A stretch of DNA of 64,000 nucleotides from Hymenobacter sp. BT188 (GCF_014333585.1 NZ_JACSCW010000003.1:434001-498000); one strand, 5' to 3'; shown: positions 52,901 to 61,979, counted from the first letter of the stretch. Notes: a model not told the origin generated them from the sequence alone. A program made the numbers and translations.

Positions 52901-54241
52901 ATGGATAAAATCTGGCTTATCGTGCAGCGTGAATACATCACGCGAGTGCGCAAAAAGAGCTTCATCATCATGACCTTTGTGGGCCCGCTACTCATGTCGG
53001 CCCTGTTTGTGGTGCCGATATTTCTGATGCAGATGTCATCGGATGAAAAGAAAATAGTAACCGTGGCCGATGCTGGGGGGCTTTTTTCCGGCAAGTTGCC
53101 TCAGGATGAAAAAAGCAGCATTCGCTACATACACGCGCCAACTGATCTGGAAACGGCTAAAGCCGAATTTAAGAAAAGCAAGAATTCAGCGTTGCTCTAT
53201 GTTCCGCCATTCGACTTGGCTAACCCAACTGGTATCAAGCTTTTTGGCCGCGAAAATCTGAGTCTGACGCTTCAAACCAGCATCGAGCGGATGGTGAACC
53301 GGCAGGTAGAGGCGGCCCGCCTGCAAAAGTCAGGTATCGATCAGCAGGTGCTCGACAATCTAAAGGCCAACGTGGATGTGGACACGGTGAACCTGAGCGA
53401 TGAAGGTGAGAAATCGAGCAATTCGATGGTGACGTCGGGGGTGGCTTACTTTATGGCTTTCCTGATTTACCTTTTCATTTTCCTCTATGGCGTCCAAATT
53501 ATGCGTGGGGTAATTGAGGAGAAAACCAGCCGTATTGTAGAGGTGATTATGTCGTCGGTGAAGCCGTTTCAGCTGATGATGGGCAAAGTAATCGGTATTG
53601 CCGCCGTGGGTCTTACCCAATTGCTGTTGTGGGTGGCGCTGTCGAGCATTGTTATAACCGGTGTTTCGGCTGTTGCGGGAATAGATACAGTGGCTGCCTC
53701 GCGTACACAGCAACTAGAAACCGTAGCTCAGTCGGCCGGAGCCACTCCTAAAGAGACGGAAGACAAGACAGCCGTAATGTATAAATCAGCCATGGAAGGC
53801 TTTTCTAACCTGAATTTGCCGCTTATCATCGGCAGCTTTCTGTTTTATTTCCTGGGGGGCTATTTACTCTATGGTGCTCTATTTGGGGCAATTGGCGCAG
53901 CGGTAGATAATGAAACGGACACGCAGCAGTTTATGCTGCCCATCACTATGCCTCTGATTCTTACCTTCATTGTAGCCCAAAGCGTAATGATTCGGGATCC
54001 AAACGGCCCTATAGCTTACTGGATGTCAATGATTCCATTCACGTCGCCTATTGCCATGGTCATTCGCATTCCCTTCGGTGGCGTTACGGCGGGGCAATTG
54101 CTGCTTTCTATGACGCTGCTGGTATTTGGCTTTGTGGCTACTATCTGGATAGCGGCTCGCATTTATCGTGTGGGTATTCTGCTGTATGGTAAGAAGGTGA
54201 CCTACAAAGAGTTGTCGCGCTGGATGTTCTATAAAGGCTAA
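52901..54241 (+). CDS. ABC transporter permease, NatB-like
   Basis: 446 residues. The first helix (IIMTFVGPLLMSALFVVPIF) is followed by a large extracytoplasmic domain of about 120 residues, then about five more helices (FLIYLFIFLYGVQIM, VIGIAAVGLTQLLLWVALS, LIIGSFLFYFLGGYLLYGAL). ABC-2 permease family, NatB type. IEEKTSRIVEVIMSSVKPFQ is the conserved coupling region. It forms a half-transporter pair with the upstream ATPase. A GCCCCCC core and a strong terminator follow. Confidence 0.92.
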   Translation: MDKIWLIVQREYITRVRKKSFIIMTFVGPLLMSALFVVPIFLMQMSSDEKKIVTVADAGGLFSGKLPQDEKSSIRYIHAPTDLETAKAEFKKSKNSALLYVPPFDLANPTGIKLFGRENLSLTLQTSIERMVNRQVEAARLQKSGIDQQVLDNLKANVDVDTVNLSDEGEKSSNSMVTSGVAYFMAFLIYLFIFLYGVQIMRGVIEEKTSRIVEVIMSSVKPFQLMMGKVIGIAAVGLTQLLLWVALSSIVITGVSAVAGIDTVAASRTQQLETVAQSAGATPKETEDKTAVMYKSAMEGFSNLNLPLIIGSFLFYFLGGYLLYGALFGAIGAAVDNETDTQQFMLPITMPLILTFIVAQSVMIRDPNGPIAYWMSMIPFTSPIAMVIRIPFGGVTAGQLLLSMTLLVFGFVATIWIAARIYRVGILLYGKKVTYKELSRWMFYKG

Positions 54242-54302
54242 ACACTTCAAAAAGCCCCCCCAGCACTTTGCAACTGCTGAACGAACAGTTGCAGTTACAC
54301 CG

Positions 54303-54346
54303 AAAGCCCCGTCATTTGCTACCCGGCATTAATGACGGGGCTTTTT
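54303..54346 (+). terminator. Terminator after the NatB-like permease gene
   Basis: AAAGCCCCGTCATT (54303-54316) pairs with AATGACGGGGCTTT (54331-54344), loop of 14 bases, followed by T. An additional weak hairpin (GCAACTG/CAGTTGC) lies just upstream. Confidence 0.92.
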
Positions 54347-54407
54347 GCGCTTTATTAGGAACAAGAAGGCCGCTAACTGACTTGCTAATACGTTACTTAC
54401 TTTACTT

Positions 54408-55280
54408 ATGCGCCGACTCTTCTTCCTGCCAATCTTGCTTAGCCTCCTCAGCTTCCGCACCGGCGACCGTCCTGCTTACCGCCTCTACACCGCCGCTGGC
54501 AAATCTGCCAGCTACGATAAGATGCTCAAGGAGCTAGCCGAAGCTGATGTCGTGCTTTTTGGCGAGCAGCACAACGACCCCATCGCGCACTGGCTACAGC
54601 TGCAAGTAGCCCGCGACTTGGCGCAGCGCAAGGCTGGCCAGCTGGTATTAGGTCTGGAGATGTTTGAGCGTGATGTGCAGCCGCTAGTGGAGCAGTACAA
54701 TACCGGCGAACTGGATGATAAAGCGTTTGAAGAGCAAAGCCGGCCCTGGCCGAACTACGCTACTGATTATAAGCCCTTGCTACAGTTGGCGCGGCAAAAT
54801 AAGCTGCGCGTAGTTGGCACCAATGTGCCGCGCCGCTATGCATCTCAAGTAGCGAAAGGCAGCTTGGCTGCGCTCGAAAATTTGCCCCCCGGCGAGCGGG
54901 AATGGCTGGCGCCGCTTCCTATTACCGTCGATTACACGCTGCCCGGCTATGCAAACATGGCGAAGATGTTTGGTGGCGACGCTCACGGCGGCGCGGGAGC
55001 CCAGAATATCATTCAGGCCCAAGCGCTGAAAGACGCCACCATGGCGCATTTTATTCTGAAAAATCGTCAGCAAGGCCAGCTACTGCTTCACCTCAACGGC
55101 AGCTACCACTCCGACAACTACGACGGGATTAACTGGTATCTGCGCCAAGCTGAACCTAAGCTGCGCATTCGTACGATTTCCACTGTGTCGCAGGAGCAGC
55201 TGAAGAAACTGGAAAAAGAGCATCTGCGCAAAGCCGACTTCGTGCTAGTAGTACCAGCCGATATGACCAAGACGTATTGA
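54408..55280 (+). CDS. ChaN-like heme/iron-binding lipoprotein family (DUF399)
   Basis: 290 residues. N-terminal signal sequence (RRLFFLPILLSLLSF). Family motifs are ADVVLFGEQHNDPIAHWLQL (about 44-63), GLEMFERDVQPLVEQYNTGE, RVVGTNVPRRYASQVAKG and LHLNGSYHSDNYDGINWYL. ChaN from Campylobacter binds heme dimers and acts in iron uptake, and similar proteins are common in Bacteroidota. There is no lipobox cysteine, so this one is probably periplasmic or secreted rather than lipidated. It has a short leader after the terminator. Confidence 0.87.
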   Translation: MRRLFFLPILLSLLSFRTGDRPAYRLYTAAGKSASYDKMLKELAEADVVLFGEQHNDPIAHWLQLQVARDLAQRKAGQLVLGLEMFERDVQPLVEQYNTGELDDKAFEEQSRPWPNYATDYKPLLQLARQNKLRVVGTNVPRRYASQVAKGSLAALENLPPGEREWLAPLPITVDYTLPGYANMAKMFGGDAHGGAGAQNIIQAQALKDATMAHFILKNRQQGQLLLHLNGSYHSDNYDGINWYLRQAEPKLRIRTISTVSQEQLKKLEKEHLRKADFVLVVPADMTKTY

Positions 55281-55359
55281 CCGGAGCCTGTTGCTAAAAG
55301 TGTGCTGGTAAAATCGTAACTTAAGTAGCTCATAAACAAATTATTAGCTAGTCAGGGTT

Positions 55360-56031
55360 ATGAGAATTTGCGAATGCCTACTCGGTGTATTGCTTTGTGG
55401 TTTCGGTCTGCTGATTGGCGCCTGCAGCGACAGTAAGTCGCAAATTAGCGCCCAAGCACTAGGAGATAATAACCATCCTATTACCACTGCAGATACCTGC
55501 GACGGCCCCGATACCGCTATTGCGTGCTGCTTCGTGAATATGCCCGTTTCATTAAACTCTACGCTCAAGATGGGCGGGCCCAACGAACCAGGTGACCCGC
55601 TACTAATTACCGGTACTTTGCTGCAAGCCGATGGCAAAAGCCCCTATGCGGGCGTAATCATCTATGCGTATCAAACGGACCATACGGGGCGTTACACCAA
55701 AAAAGGTGGTGAAACAGGCGTGCAGAAGTGGCATGTGCACCTGCATGGCTGGGCAAAGTCAGATAAGTAAGGTCGCTACACCATTAGCTCCGTTCGTCCG
55801 GCATCATACCCTAGCCGCACCGACCCTGCCCATATCCACGCTGTTATTCAGGAGCCTGGGGAACGGCTTGCGTATTATATCACGGACTTTGTGTTCAAAG
55901 ACGACCCGTTAGTAACCCCGAAGTACCTAGCATCGATATCATCGGTATCGGTGGGTGGTACTGGCGTAGTTGAGTTACAGCGAACAGCAACAGGCTGGAA
56001 AGGTCGCCGAGACATCGTTTTGAAAAGATGA
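55360..56031 (+). pseudogene. Intradiol-type dioxygenase domain protein, interrupted by an in-frame stop
   Basis: The frame from the ATG at 55360 gives a lipoprotein signal (LCGFGLLIGAC) and the first half of an intradiol ring-cleavage dioxygenase-like protein (GTLLQADGKSPYAGVIIYAY, QTDHTGRYTKKGG, KWHVHLHGWAKSDK). A TAA at 55768-55770 interrupts it. The same frame continues to 56031 with GRYTISSVRPASYPSRTDPA, HIHAVIQEPGE and YYITDFVFKDDPL. Family members read ...SDxxGRYxIRTIRPxPYPxRxxPAHIHxxV, so the stop replaces a single residue. The truncated product lacks the HIH iron ligands. A point mutation, sequencing error or readthrough could explain it. Full length would be 223 residues. Confidence 0.85.
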
Positions 56032-56072
56032 TCTTACTGATTAAGCAGCTTTAAACAGCATAAGCACAAACA

Positions 56073-56107
56073 AAAAGCCTTGCTTACAGAACGTAAGCAA
56101 GGCTTTT
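56073..56107. terminator. Bidirectional terminator between the dioxygenase pseudogene and the IscA-type gene
   Basis: AAAAGCCTTGCTTA (56073-56086), loop CAGAACG, TAAGCAAGGCTTTT (56094-56107). It serves both convergent genes. Confidence 0.93.
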
Positions 56108-56132
56108 CTATAAAAGCGAAGCAGTTCGTTTA

Positions 56133-56486
56133 TTAAGCTGAGAACGACGAGCCGCAACCGCAGGTGCTTTTAGCTTGCGGGTTATTGAAGACAAAGCCGC
56201 GAGCGTTCAGGCCATCCTGGAAGTCGACTTCCATGCCTAATACGTACATCGCGTGTTTCTTGTCCATGATAAGGCGCAGGCCATCAAGGTCATACACCTC
56301 ATCGTTGTCTTTGGCTTTGTCGAAGCCGAGCAGATAGCTCATGCCCGAGCAACCACCACCCTGCACGCCAATGCGCAGGCCGTATTCGGTCGGTACTTTC
56401 TTTTCTTCAATGATATTTCTGACTTCTACCAAAGCCCGCGAGGTGAGGCTAATGGGAGCAGTTTTGGTTGAAACGGCCGTTGCCAT
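56133..56486 (-). CDS. Iron-sulfur cluster assembly accessory protein (IscA/ErpA/HesB type)
   Basis: 117 residues from the ATG at 56486 (MATAVSTKTAPISLT). The three conserved cysteines are visible: GVQGGGCSGMSY (Cys about 53) and STCGCGSSF at the C-terminus (two Cys). It carries Fe-S clusters or iron between the scaffold and target apoproteins. An ATG 11 codons earlier (56519) is open in frame, but the TATCTTTG box at 56517-56524 overlaps it, which supports the shorter start. It is divergent from the membrane-anchored protein gene at 56685. Confidence 0.94.
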   Translation of the reverse strand: MATAVSTKTAPISLTSRALVEVRNIIEEKKVPTEYGLRIGVQGGGCSGMSYLLGFDKAKDNDEVYDLDGLRLIMDKKHAMYVLGMEVDFQDGLNARGFVFNNPQAKSTCGCGSSFSA

Positions 56487-56516
56487 AATGAGTTCGTGGT
56501 TAAGAGAAGACTGGTG

Positions 56517-56524
56517 CAAAGATA
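56517..56524 (-). promoter_or_regulatory. -7 box TATCTTTG of the IscA-type gene
   Basis: On the minus strand, an exact TAnnTTTG match 30 bases before the ATG at 56486. No clear -33 TTG. Confidence 0.55.
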
Positions 56525-56562
56525 CGAAGACTATAGGATTCGTATAGTGTTAGAACAGCCGG

Positions 56563-56592
56563 TTGGCCGCTCCGGTTCACTGGTTATCTTTG
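56563..56592 (+). promoter_or_regulatory. Promoter TTG-N19-TATCTTTG of the gene at 56685
   Basis: TTG at 56563-56565 and TATCTTTG at 56585-56592 form a full consensus on the + strand. The leader would be about 85 bases. Confidence 0.72.
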
Positions 56593-56684
56593 CCCAAACA
56601 CCGCGCCATTTGCTAGGCGGTTACAGTCAACATTTACAGCCATTTATCCTTTACACTTCGCCAAACTTGGTCTGATACTCCCGC

Positions 56685-57221
56685 ATGGATACTACTGCCT
56701 ATATTTTTGAATTGCTCAAAATCATTCTGCCCGCCATTATTGTGGCCGGCTCGGTGTTTCTGCTTATCAAGCAGTATTTTGAGAAGGAACAGCAGCGGCG
56801 CCTGATTGAGCTGCGCTTGCAGAGCAGCAAGGAAACGCTGCCCATTCGTTTACAAGCCTACGAGCGCGTAACGCTTCTGCTGGAGCGCATTACGCCCAAT
56901 AATATCTTGGTGCGTCTCAGCAGCGCCGGCCAAACGGCCCCCGAGTTTCATCGCCTGCTGCTTCAAGAGATTCGCGCCGAATTTGAGCACAACCTTTCTC
57001 AGCAGCTCTACATGAGCCCCGACGCCTGGGACCATGTAAAGCAGGCCCGCGAGAATGTGCTCACCATGATTAATAAATCATATCATGCCCTGCCAGCGCC
57101 CCAGCAAGCCCGTGGCACCGAACTCGCCAAGCGTGTGCTCGAAACCTTGATTGCCGAAGAAGTAGATCCTACGGCCCGTGCTTTGAACGTGGTGAAGCGA
57201 GAGGCAGCGAGCCTGTTTTAA
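56685..57221 (+). CDS. Conserved membrane-anchored protein of Bacteroidota (probably DUF7935)
   Basis: 178 residues. One N-terminal membrane helix (LLKIILPAIIVAGSVFLLI, about 10-28) is followed by a soluble, helical domain: KEQQRRLIELRLQSSKETLP, IRLQAYERVTLLLERITPNN and YMSPDAWDHVKQARENVLTM. I believe this matches the family named DUF7935, widespread in Bacteroidota and uncharacterised; the name is from memory. The soluble domain faces the cytoplasm if the positive-inside rule holds. It is followed by a strong terminator shared with bshA. Confidence 0.78.
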   Translation: MDTTAYIFELLKIILPAIIVAGSVFLLIKQYFEKEQQRRLIELRLQSSKETLPIRLQAYERVTLLLERITPNNILVRLSSAGQTAPEFHRLLLQEIRAEFEHNLSQQLYMSPDAWDHVKQARENVLTMINKSYHALPAPQQARGTELAKRVLETLIAEEVDPTARALNVVKREAASLF

Positions 57222-57233
57222 ATTCTGTTAGTG

Positions 57234-57280
57234 CTCATAAAAAAGCCCCCCAGAGAACATCTGGGGGGCTTTTTTATGAG
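57234..57280. terminator. Bidirectional terminator with GCCCCCCAGA stem
   Basis: A 21-base stem starting CTCATAAAAAAG with the GCCCCCCAGA core, loop GAACA, and its exact complement. It lies between the gene at 56685 (+) and bshA (-). Confidence 0.95.
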
Positions 57281-57290
57281 TTAATACCAA

Positions 57291-58427
57291 CTACACTACT
57301 GCCAACTGAGAATCAATGGCTCGCTGATAACAAGCTTCGTACAGCGGGACAATCTTTTCCACAGCAAACTCTTCGGCTCGGGCTCGGGCGGCGGCTTTAA
57401 ATCGAGGCAGGTTTTCATCAGCCAGAATAAAGAGGGAATTTTTTACCATCTCCTCCACATCGCCCACGGCGCTGGTAGTACCCGTTACGCCATCCACATT
57501 CAGCTCCGGAATGCCCCCCGCATTGGTACTTACTACTGGTACTTCGCAGGCCATGGCTTCCAAGGCGGCTAAACCGAAGCTTTCCTTTTCAGAAGGCATT
57601 AGAAACAAGTCGCTGATACTGAGTACTTCTTCCACAGCCTCTAGCTTGCCCAGGAAACGAATGTCGCTGAGGTAGCCGGTTTCGCGGCAGAGCTTTTCGA
57701 TGCGGGGCCGGTCGGGGCCATCTCCCACGAGTAGGAGCTTGGCCGGAATTTCTTTGCGCACGCCCGCAAAAATGCGAACCACGTCTTCCACGCGTTTTAC
57801 GGATCGGAAGTTAGACGTATGAATCAGTAGCTTCTCGCCCTCCGGCGCAATGGCGGCCTTAAAGTGCGACTTATTCTGCTTTTTGAAACGCTCCAGATTA
57901 ATGAAGTTAGGAATCACTTCAATGTCCTTCTCGATAGCGAAGTATTGGTAAGTCTCAGCCCGCAAATCGGCGGATACGGCCGTCACACCATCCGACTGAT
58001 TAATGCTGAATGTCACCACCGGCTCGTAGCTGGCATCTTTGCCCACAAGCGTGATATCGGTGCCGTGCAAAGTCGTTATGACCGGAATCTGAATGCCTTT
58101 GGTACGCAGAATCTGCTTGGCCATATAGGCTGCCGACGCGTGCGGAATGGCGTAATGCACATGCAGCACATCCAGCTTTTCGTGCTGCACAATGTCCACC
58201 ATTTTGCTTGCTAAAGCCAACTCGTAAGGGGGAAACTGGAACAACGGATACGGCGGCACATACACCTCATGATAGAAGAGGTTCTCATTAAAGAAATCGA
58301 GGCGCACGGGCTGGCTGTACGTAATAAAGTGGACACGATGCCCTTTGAGAGCCAGGGCTTTACCTAGCTCCGTAGCTACTACGCCGGAACCTCCAAAGGT
58401 GGGATAACAAACGATGCCGATATTCAT
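57291..58427 (-). CDS. bshA: N-acetyl-alpha-D-glucosaminyl L-malate synthase BshA
   Basis: 378 residues from the ATG at 58427 ([20 protein letters not shown]), the usual BshA start; the frame is open for 13 further codons upstream. GT4 GT-B fold with [80 protein letters not shown] and [14 protein letters not shown] [20 protein letters not shown]. It makes GlcNAc-malate from UDP-GlcNAc and L-malate, the first step of bacillithiol synthesis. bshB and bshC are not in the window. Confidence 0.95.
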   Translation of the reverse strand: MNIGIVCYPTFGGSGVVATELGKALALKGHRVHFITYSQPVRLDFFNENLFYHEVYVPPYPLFQFPPYELALASKMVDIVQHEKLDVLHVHYAIPHASAAYMAKQILRTKGIQIPVITTLHGTDITLVGKDASYEPVVTFSINQSDGVTAVSADLRAETYQYFAIEKDIEVIPNFINLERFKKQNKSHFKAAIAPEGEKLLIHTSNFRSVKRVEDVVRIFAGVRKEIPAKLLLVGDGPDRPRIEKLCRETGYLSDIRFLGKLEAVEEVLSISDLFLMPSEKESFGLAALEAMACEVPVVSTNAGGIPELNVDGVTGTTSAVGDVEEMVKNSLFILADENLPRFKAAARARAEEFAVEKIVPLYEACYQRAIDSQLAVV

Positions 58428-58640
58428 GGTAGGGGAGGTTTCACCAAAATTCAGGTGGGCTGTCATTGGTTGGTGAATGGTGAGAGTGGCAGTGCAATCA
58501 GCGCTGGAGTAGTGAAATAGTTCTTAAAAAAAGCCCCGCAGCAATCTTCTTGAGTGGACACAAGCCAAGTAGTTGGCCCGAACGCGGATATGATATTGCT
58601 CAACGAGTGCCTACGCAGTAGGTTGCTCTGTGTGGGGGGC

Positions 58641-58682
58641 AAAAAATTGGCGGTAAGCCATCAGGTAGATGTCTTACCGCCA
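58641..58682 (-). terminator. Terminator of the GH3/beta-lactamase fusion gene
   Basis: On the minus strand TGGCGGTAAG pairs with CTTACCGCCA (58682-58673 with 58657-58648; 15-base loop), followed by ATTTTTT, about 40 bases after the stop codon. The T-tract runs directly into one copy of the TTGCCCCCC 9-mer at 58634-58642. Confidence 0.88.
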
Positions 58683-58722
58683 CATACGGATCAGAGATTT
58701 TGTAAAAACGACGGACAACAGG

Positions 58723-61695
58723 TCATGTCTTGGAAATGCTTTTGCTGAAAGACTTATAAATAACGTCGTGGATGCGTGTGCGGACGTTATTTTGAATCAA
58801 TTTGTTGTTGCCCGCATCTGGATACACCCGATTAGAAAGAAAGATGTATACGATTTTGTTTTCAGGATCGAGCCACACGCACGTACCCGTGAAACCAGTA
58901 TGACCAAAGGTGGCGGGCGGTGCCATACTTGATGTTGGGCCCTGGCCTGGTCCCTTTTCAGGAGTGCCGTGGTCCCAGCCCAACCCGCGACGGTTGCCCG
59001 CAATCTGTGGGCGCGAGAATTCCGTCACAACGGGCGACTGAAAAAAGCGCATACCACCGTAGCGGCCATTCTGCAGATTCATCTGCATAAGAATGGCTAA
59101 ATCGTTGGAGTTAGCAAACAAACCTGCGTGTCCACCCACGCCCCCTACAATAGCCGCTCCCTGGTCGTGCACCGTGCCGCGCAGCTGGGAGCGACGATAG
59201 TAGGTATCGTTTTCGGTAGGGGCGATGCAGGAGTTTGGAAACCGCTGCAACGGATTATAAGTCATAGTATTCAGCCCCAAAGGCTGGTAAAACTGCTTGG
59301 CCAGAAACTCCTCAATCGGCTGCTGCAATAGCTTTTCGCACAAGCGCTTCACGATTACAAAGGTTAAGTCGCTGTACTCCAAAGGGTACTTGCCTTTTAT
59401 CTTAGGCAACAAACCCGAGCGCATGGTCCACAACCATACAGAATCTTCGGCAGTTTTGAGACTGTAAGTTCCGGGCACTACTTCATTGGGGAAGTCAGCG
59501 GATTGGGTGCTGGCGTAGAAAGTCGGCTTCAGGCCAGTCTTGGTGACGGTGCGCTCCCACATCGGAATACCCGCCTTCAAGCCTGCTTGGTGGAGCAGTA
59601 AGTCGCGCACAATAATGTCCTTCTTGTTGGTAGTGCGCAGCTCCGGCAAATATGTCGATACCTTTTCGTCCAGACTGAGTTTACCCTGATCTTTCAGATA
59701 CATGGCAGCCTGCAACGTGCCGGCCACTTTTGTGACTGAGGCCAAGTCGTAGAGCGTACTATTATTTACTGGCTGGGTCCGATCGTAGGTATTGAAGCCG
59801 TAGCTCTTATCAAATATCACGGCGCCATTTTTGGCCACCAAAATCTGGCAGCCTGGGGCCGCAGCATAAGCCACCGTTTCGAGGGCGATATTATCTATTT
59901 GAGCTAAAATACGGGAATCCAGCCCTTCACTTTCCGGAGTTGCATAGCGCAGACGACGGAAGTCAGGCGTTGGCAGGCCAGTGCCAGCCTTAAGTGTCGG
60001 CGACACAGTGACGGGCAGCCGCCCCTTAGCGGGCAAAGCCCCAAACAATACCTGTGGAGTTACCAGTTGGGAAGGGTAGTTATCCTCATAAGCACAAACC
60101 AATGTTCGGGCCGACTCCAGGTACTTGAGAGAGTAGGCATTACCCATGGCTACCACCACCGTTTTTACCCGTGGATTGGCCTGTAGCTGCTGAATGAATT
60201 TCAAGGCCCCATCACCCATACCATACTTATGCACGGGCGTACTGTTCATGCCATGCAAGCTTACCACTATCGTATTATATGGCCCGAGGCGCGATAGAAT
60301 ACGCGTGTAAGTGGAGTCCGGGGCGTAGCGGTTAGGTACTGAATACACCGTTCCACCCTGATATTTATTCATCAGAGTAGCGTAAGTACCGCTGGCCGGC
60401 GTACCAATGGTGACAGAGGCAATGCGCAGCGTATCAAGCCGGTGGAAAGGCAAGAGGTTATCCTGATTCTTAACAACCGTAACGGCTTGCTCATAAATCT
60501 GCTGCTGCACCATTCGGCTCAGTGGCCGGTTGAGGCTGGCCATCAAATTAGTTAGCTCAACTGGGCGGTAGCGGTTAAGTCCAGCCCAGTATTTGGCCCG
60601 CAGAATCTTGCGTATTCTGTACTCGAGGTCAGCGGGTTGAATTTTGCCCCCCGCAATGGCTTCGCGAATTCTCTGCAGGGCAACCGGCACATCTTCAGAG
60701 AAGAGCAGCACGTCATTGCCTGCCGCCAACGCCAACGCATCTACTTCCCCTGGCTTGTACAGGTTCGAGACGCTCTTCATGTTCAAAGCATCGGTGAAAA
60801 CGAGCCCTCTGTACGCCATTTTCTCCTTCAGCAAACCCGTCACTAGGTTATGCGATAAGGTAGTGGTTTGAGTGCGCAGCGTATCGAAGAGTGGCATGTA
60901 AAGGTGGGCCACCATCACGCCCATCACGCCCGCTTCGAAGGACTGCTGAAAGGGATATAGGTCGACGTTGGTAAGTCGAGCCATATCGGTATTCACCACT
61001 GGCAGAGCCACATGGGAGTCCGTGTCAGTATCGCCGTGGCCAGGGAAGTGTTTGGCTACGGCAATGATGCCATGGTCCTGCAAGCCCCGGATATACGCTA
61101 CCCCGCGCTTGGAAACCTGCTCTTTATCTTCGCCGAAGGAACGGTTACCAATAACTGGATTATCAGGGTTGGAATTGACATCAATAACCGGCGAAAAGCT
61201 TACATGCACGCCAAGGGCTTTCATGTTGAGCGCAATTTCGCGGCCCATCTGGTACACATACTGATCGTCGTCCATGGCACCCAGCGTCATGGCTTTGGCG
61301 AAATGCATGGAGCTGTCGAGGCGCATATCAAGGCCCCACTCAGCATCCATAGCAATGAGCAAGGGCAACTTAGCTAGCTTTTGATAACGATTGGTAAGCG
61401 CAGCTTGCCGACGCGGGCCACCCTGTAAAAACATTAGCCCCCCAATGTGATAATTGCGCACCAACTCCTCAATCTGAAGCACATGTTTGCGGTCCTTGTT
61501 GGAGTAGGCAGCCACCATAAATAACTGACCCAAGCGCTGGTCAGGGGTGAGAGAGCTATACACGCTGTCTACCCAGTTCTGCTCGGCCGGCGACATAGGT
61601 CGTACGTCTTTGTCAATCGGAGACGACGACGAGATGATCAGACCCGTTATGGCCAGCAATAGCAGCAAGAGTCTAATCGAATAATCCTTGAGCAT
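58723..61695 (-). CDS. GH3 beta-N-acetylglucosaminidase (NagZ-type) fused to a beta-lactamase-family serine hydrolase
   Basis: 990 residues from the ATG at 61695 (MLKDYSIRLLLLLLAITGLI, signal peptide); upstream codons in the open frame look non-coding. The GH3 domain (about 35-380) has IAVAKHFPGHGDTDTDSHVA, the NagZ catalytic loop, and VFTDALNMKSV. A GH3 C-terminal alpha/beta domain follows (about 430-600). The last about 370 residues are a class C beta-lactamase/DD-peptidase-like domain with DLASVTKVAGTLQAAM (SxxK) and YSDLTFVIV (YxN-like). The enzyme probably degrades peptidoglycan or muropeptides in the periplasm. Two-domain fusions like this are common in Bacteroidota. Confidence 0.93.
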   Translation of the reverse strand: MLKDYSIRLLLLLLAITGLIISSSSPIDKDVRPMSPAEQNWVDSVYSSLTPDQRLGQLFMVAAYSNKDRKHVLQIEELVRNYHIGGLMFLQGGPRRQAALTNRYQKLAKLPLLIAMDAEWGLDMRLDSSMHFAKAMTLGAMDDDQYVYQMGREIALNMKALGVHVSFSPVIDVNSNPDNPVIGNRSFGEDKEQVSKRGVAYIRGLQDHGIIAVAKHFPGHGDTDTDSHVALPVVNTDMARLTNVDLYPFQQSFEAGVMGVMVAHLYMPLFDTLRTQTTTLSHNLVTGLLKEKMAYRGLVFTDALNMKSVSNLYKPGEVDALALAAGNDVLLFSEDVPVALQRIREAIAGGKIQPADLEYRIRKILRAKYWAGLNRYRPVELTNLMASLNRPLSRMVQQQIYEQAVTVVKNQDNLLPFHRLDTLRIASVTIGTPASGTYATLMNKYQGGTVYSVPNRYAPDSTYTRILSRLGPYNTIVVSLHGMNSTPVHKYGMGDGALKFIQQLQANPRVKTVVVAMGNAYSLKYLESARTLVCAYEDNYPSQLVTPQVLFGALPAKGRLPVTVSPTLKAGTGLPTPDFRRLRYATPESEGLDSRILAQIDNIALETVAYAAAPGCQILVAKNGAVIFDKSYGFNTYDRTQPVNNSTLYDLASVTKVAGTLQAAMYLKDQGKLSLDEKVSTYLPELRTTNKKDIIVRDLLLHQAGLKAGIPMWERTVTKTGLKPTFYASTQSADFPNEVVPGTYSLKTAEDSVWLWTMRSGLLPKIKGKYPLEYSDLTFVIVKRLCEKLLQQPIEEFLAKQFYQPLGLNTMTYNPLQRFPNSCIAPTENDTYYRRSQLRGTVHDQGAAIVGGVGGHAGLFANSNDLAILMQMNLQNGRYGGMRFFQSPVVTEFSRPQIAGNRRGLGWDHGTPEKGPGQGPTSSMAPPATFGHTGFTGTCVWLDPENKIVYIFLSNRVYPDAGNNKLIQNNVRTRIHDVIYKSFSKSISKT

Positions 61696-61720
61696 CGGCT
61701 CTCCTGGTGTAGTCGTAACG

Positions 61721-61751
61721 TTGAAAACGAGCGGAATTAGCCCTACTTTTG
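61721..61751 (+). promoter_or_regulatory. Strong promoter (TTG-N20-TACTTTTG) on the + strand
   Basis: TTG at 61721-61723 and TACTTTTG at 61744-61751 match the Bacteroidota consensus fully. It starts transcription about 225 bases before mutL, in the region of the putative ncRNA. Confidence 0.75.
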
Positions 61752-61756
61752 TCCCC

Positions 61757-61938
61757 TTCAGGAAGCACTGGCGAGTGGGGCTGTGGTCGTTTTGGCTGAC
61801 CCAGGGCACCCGGTTTTCGCACTGCTTAGGTAGCTGATTCGGCAACCCGGGACAGGGCCGCACAAACCGAATTTGACCGCGAACTTACGGATAATTTCTC
61901 GGCCTTGGACTGTTTTGGCGGTATTTAAGGCCTTTTTA
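61757..61938 (+). ncRNA. Putative structured small RNA of about 180 nt (or mutL leader)
   Basis: The region is bounded by a full promoter (61721-61751) and a terminator-like hairpin: GGCCTT (61901-61906) and AAGGCC (61927-61932) followed by five T. The stretch between is rich in possible stems (for example CCCGG near 61810 with CCGGG near 61850, GGUC with GACC) and has no convincing ORF on the + strand. Length is similar to 6S RNA, but I cannot identify a family; no SRP GGAA-loop, tmRNA or RNase P core motifs were seen. A long mutL leader is the alternative. Confidence 0.4.
61901..61938 (+). terminator. Terminator-like hairpin upstream of mutL
   Basis: GGCCTT, 20-base loop, AAGGCC, TTTTT. 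The stem is only six pairs, so it is modest. It lies 42 bases before the mutL ATG. Confidence 0.5.
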
Positions 61939-61979
61939 CTCCTGTTAACTTCTTTCTTAACCTCCTCAGTTCCCGGTCG

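Noticed and set aside
55768..55770. Recoding (selenocysteine or pyrrolysine) at the internal stop of the dioxygenase
   Set aside because: The codon is TAA, not TGA or TAG, and family members have ordinary residues at this place. A nonsense mutation is simpler.
61757..61800. SRP (4.5S) RNA, because of a GGAAGCA sequence
   Set aside because: The 5' strand of the SRP domain IV hairpin and the following GC segment are missing in the right order.
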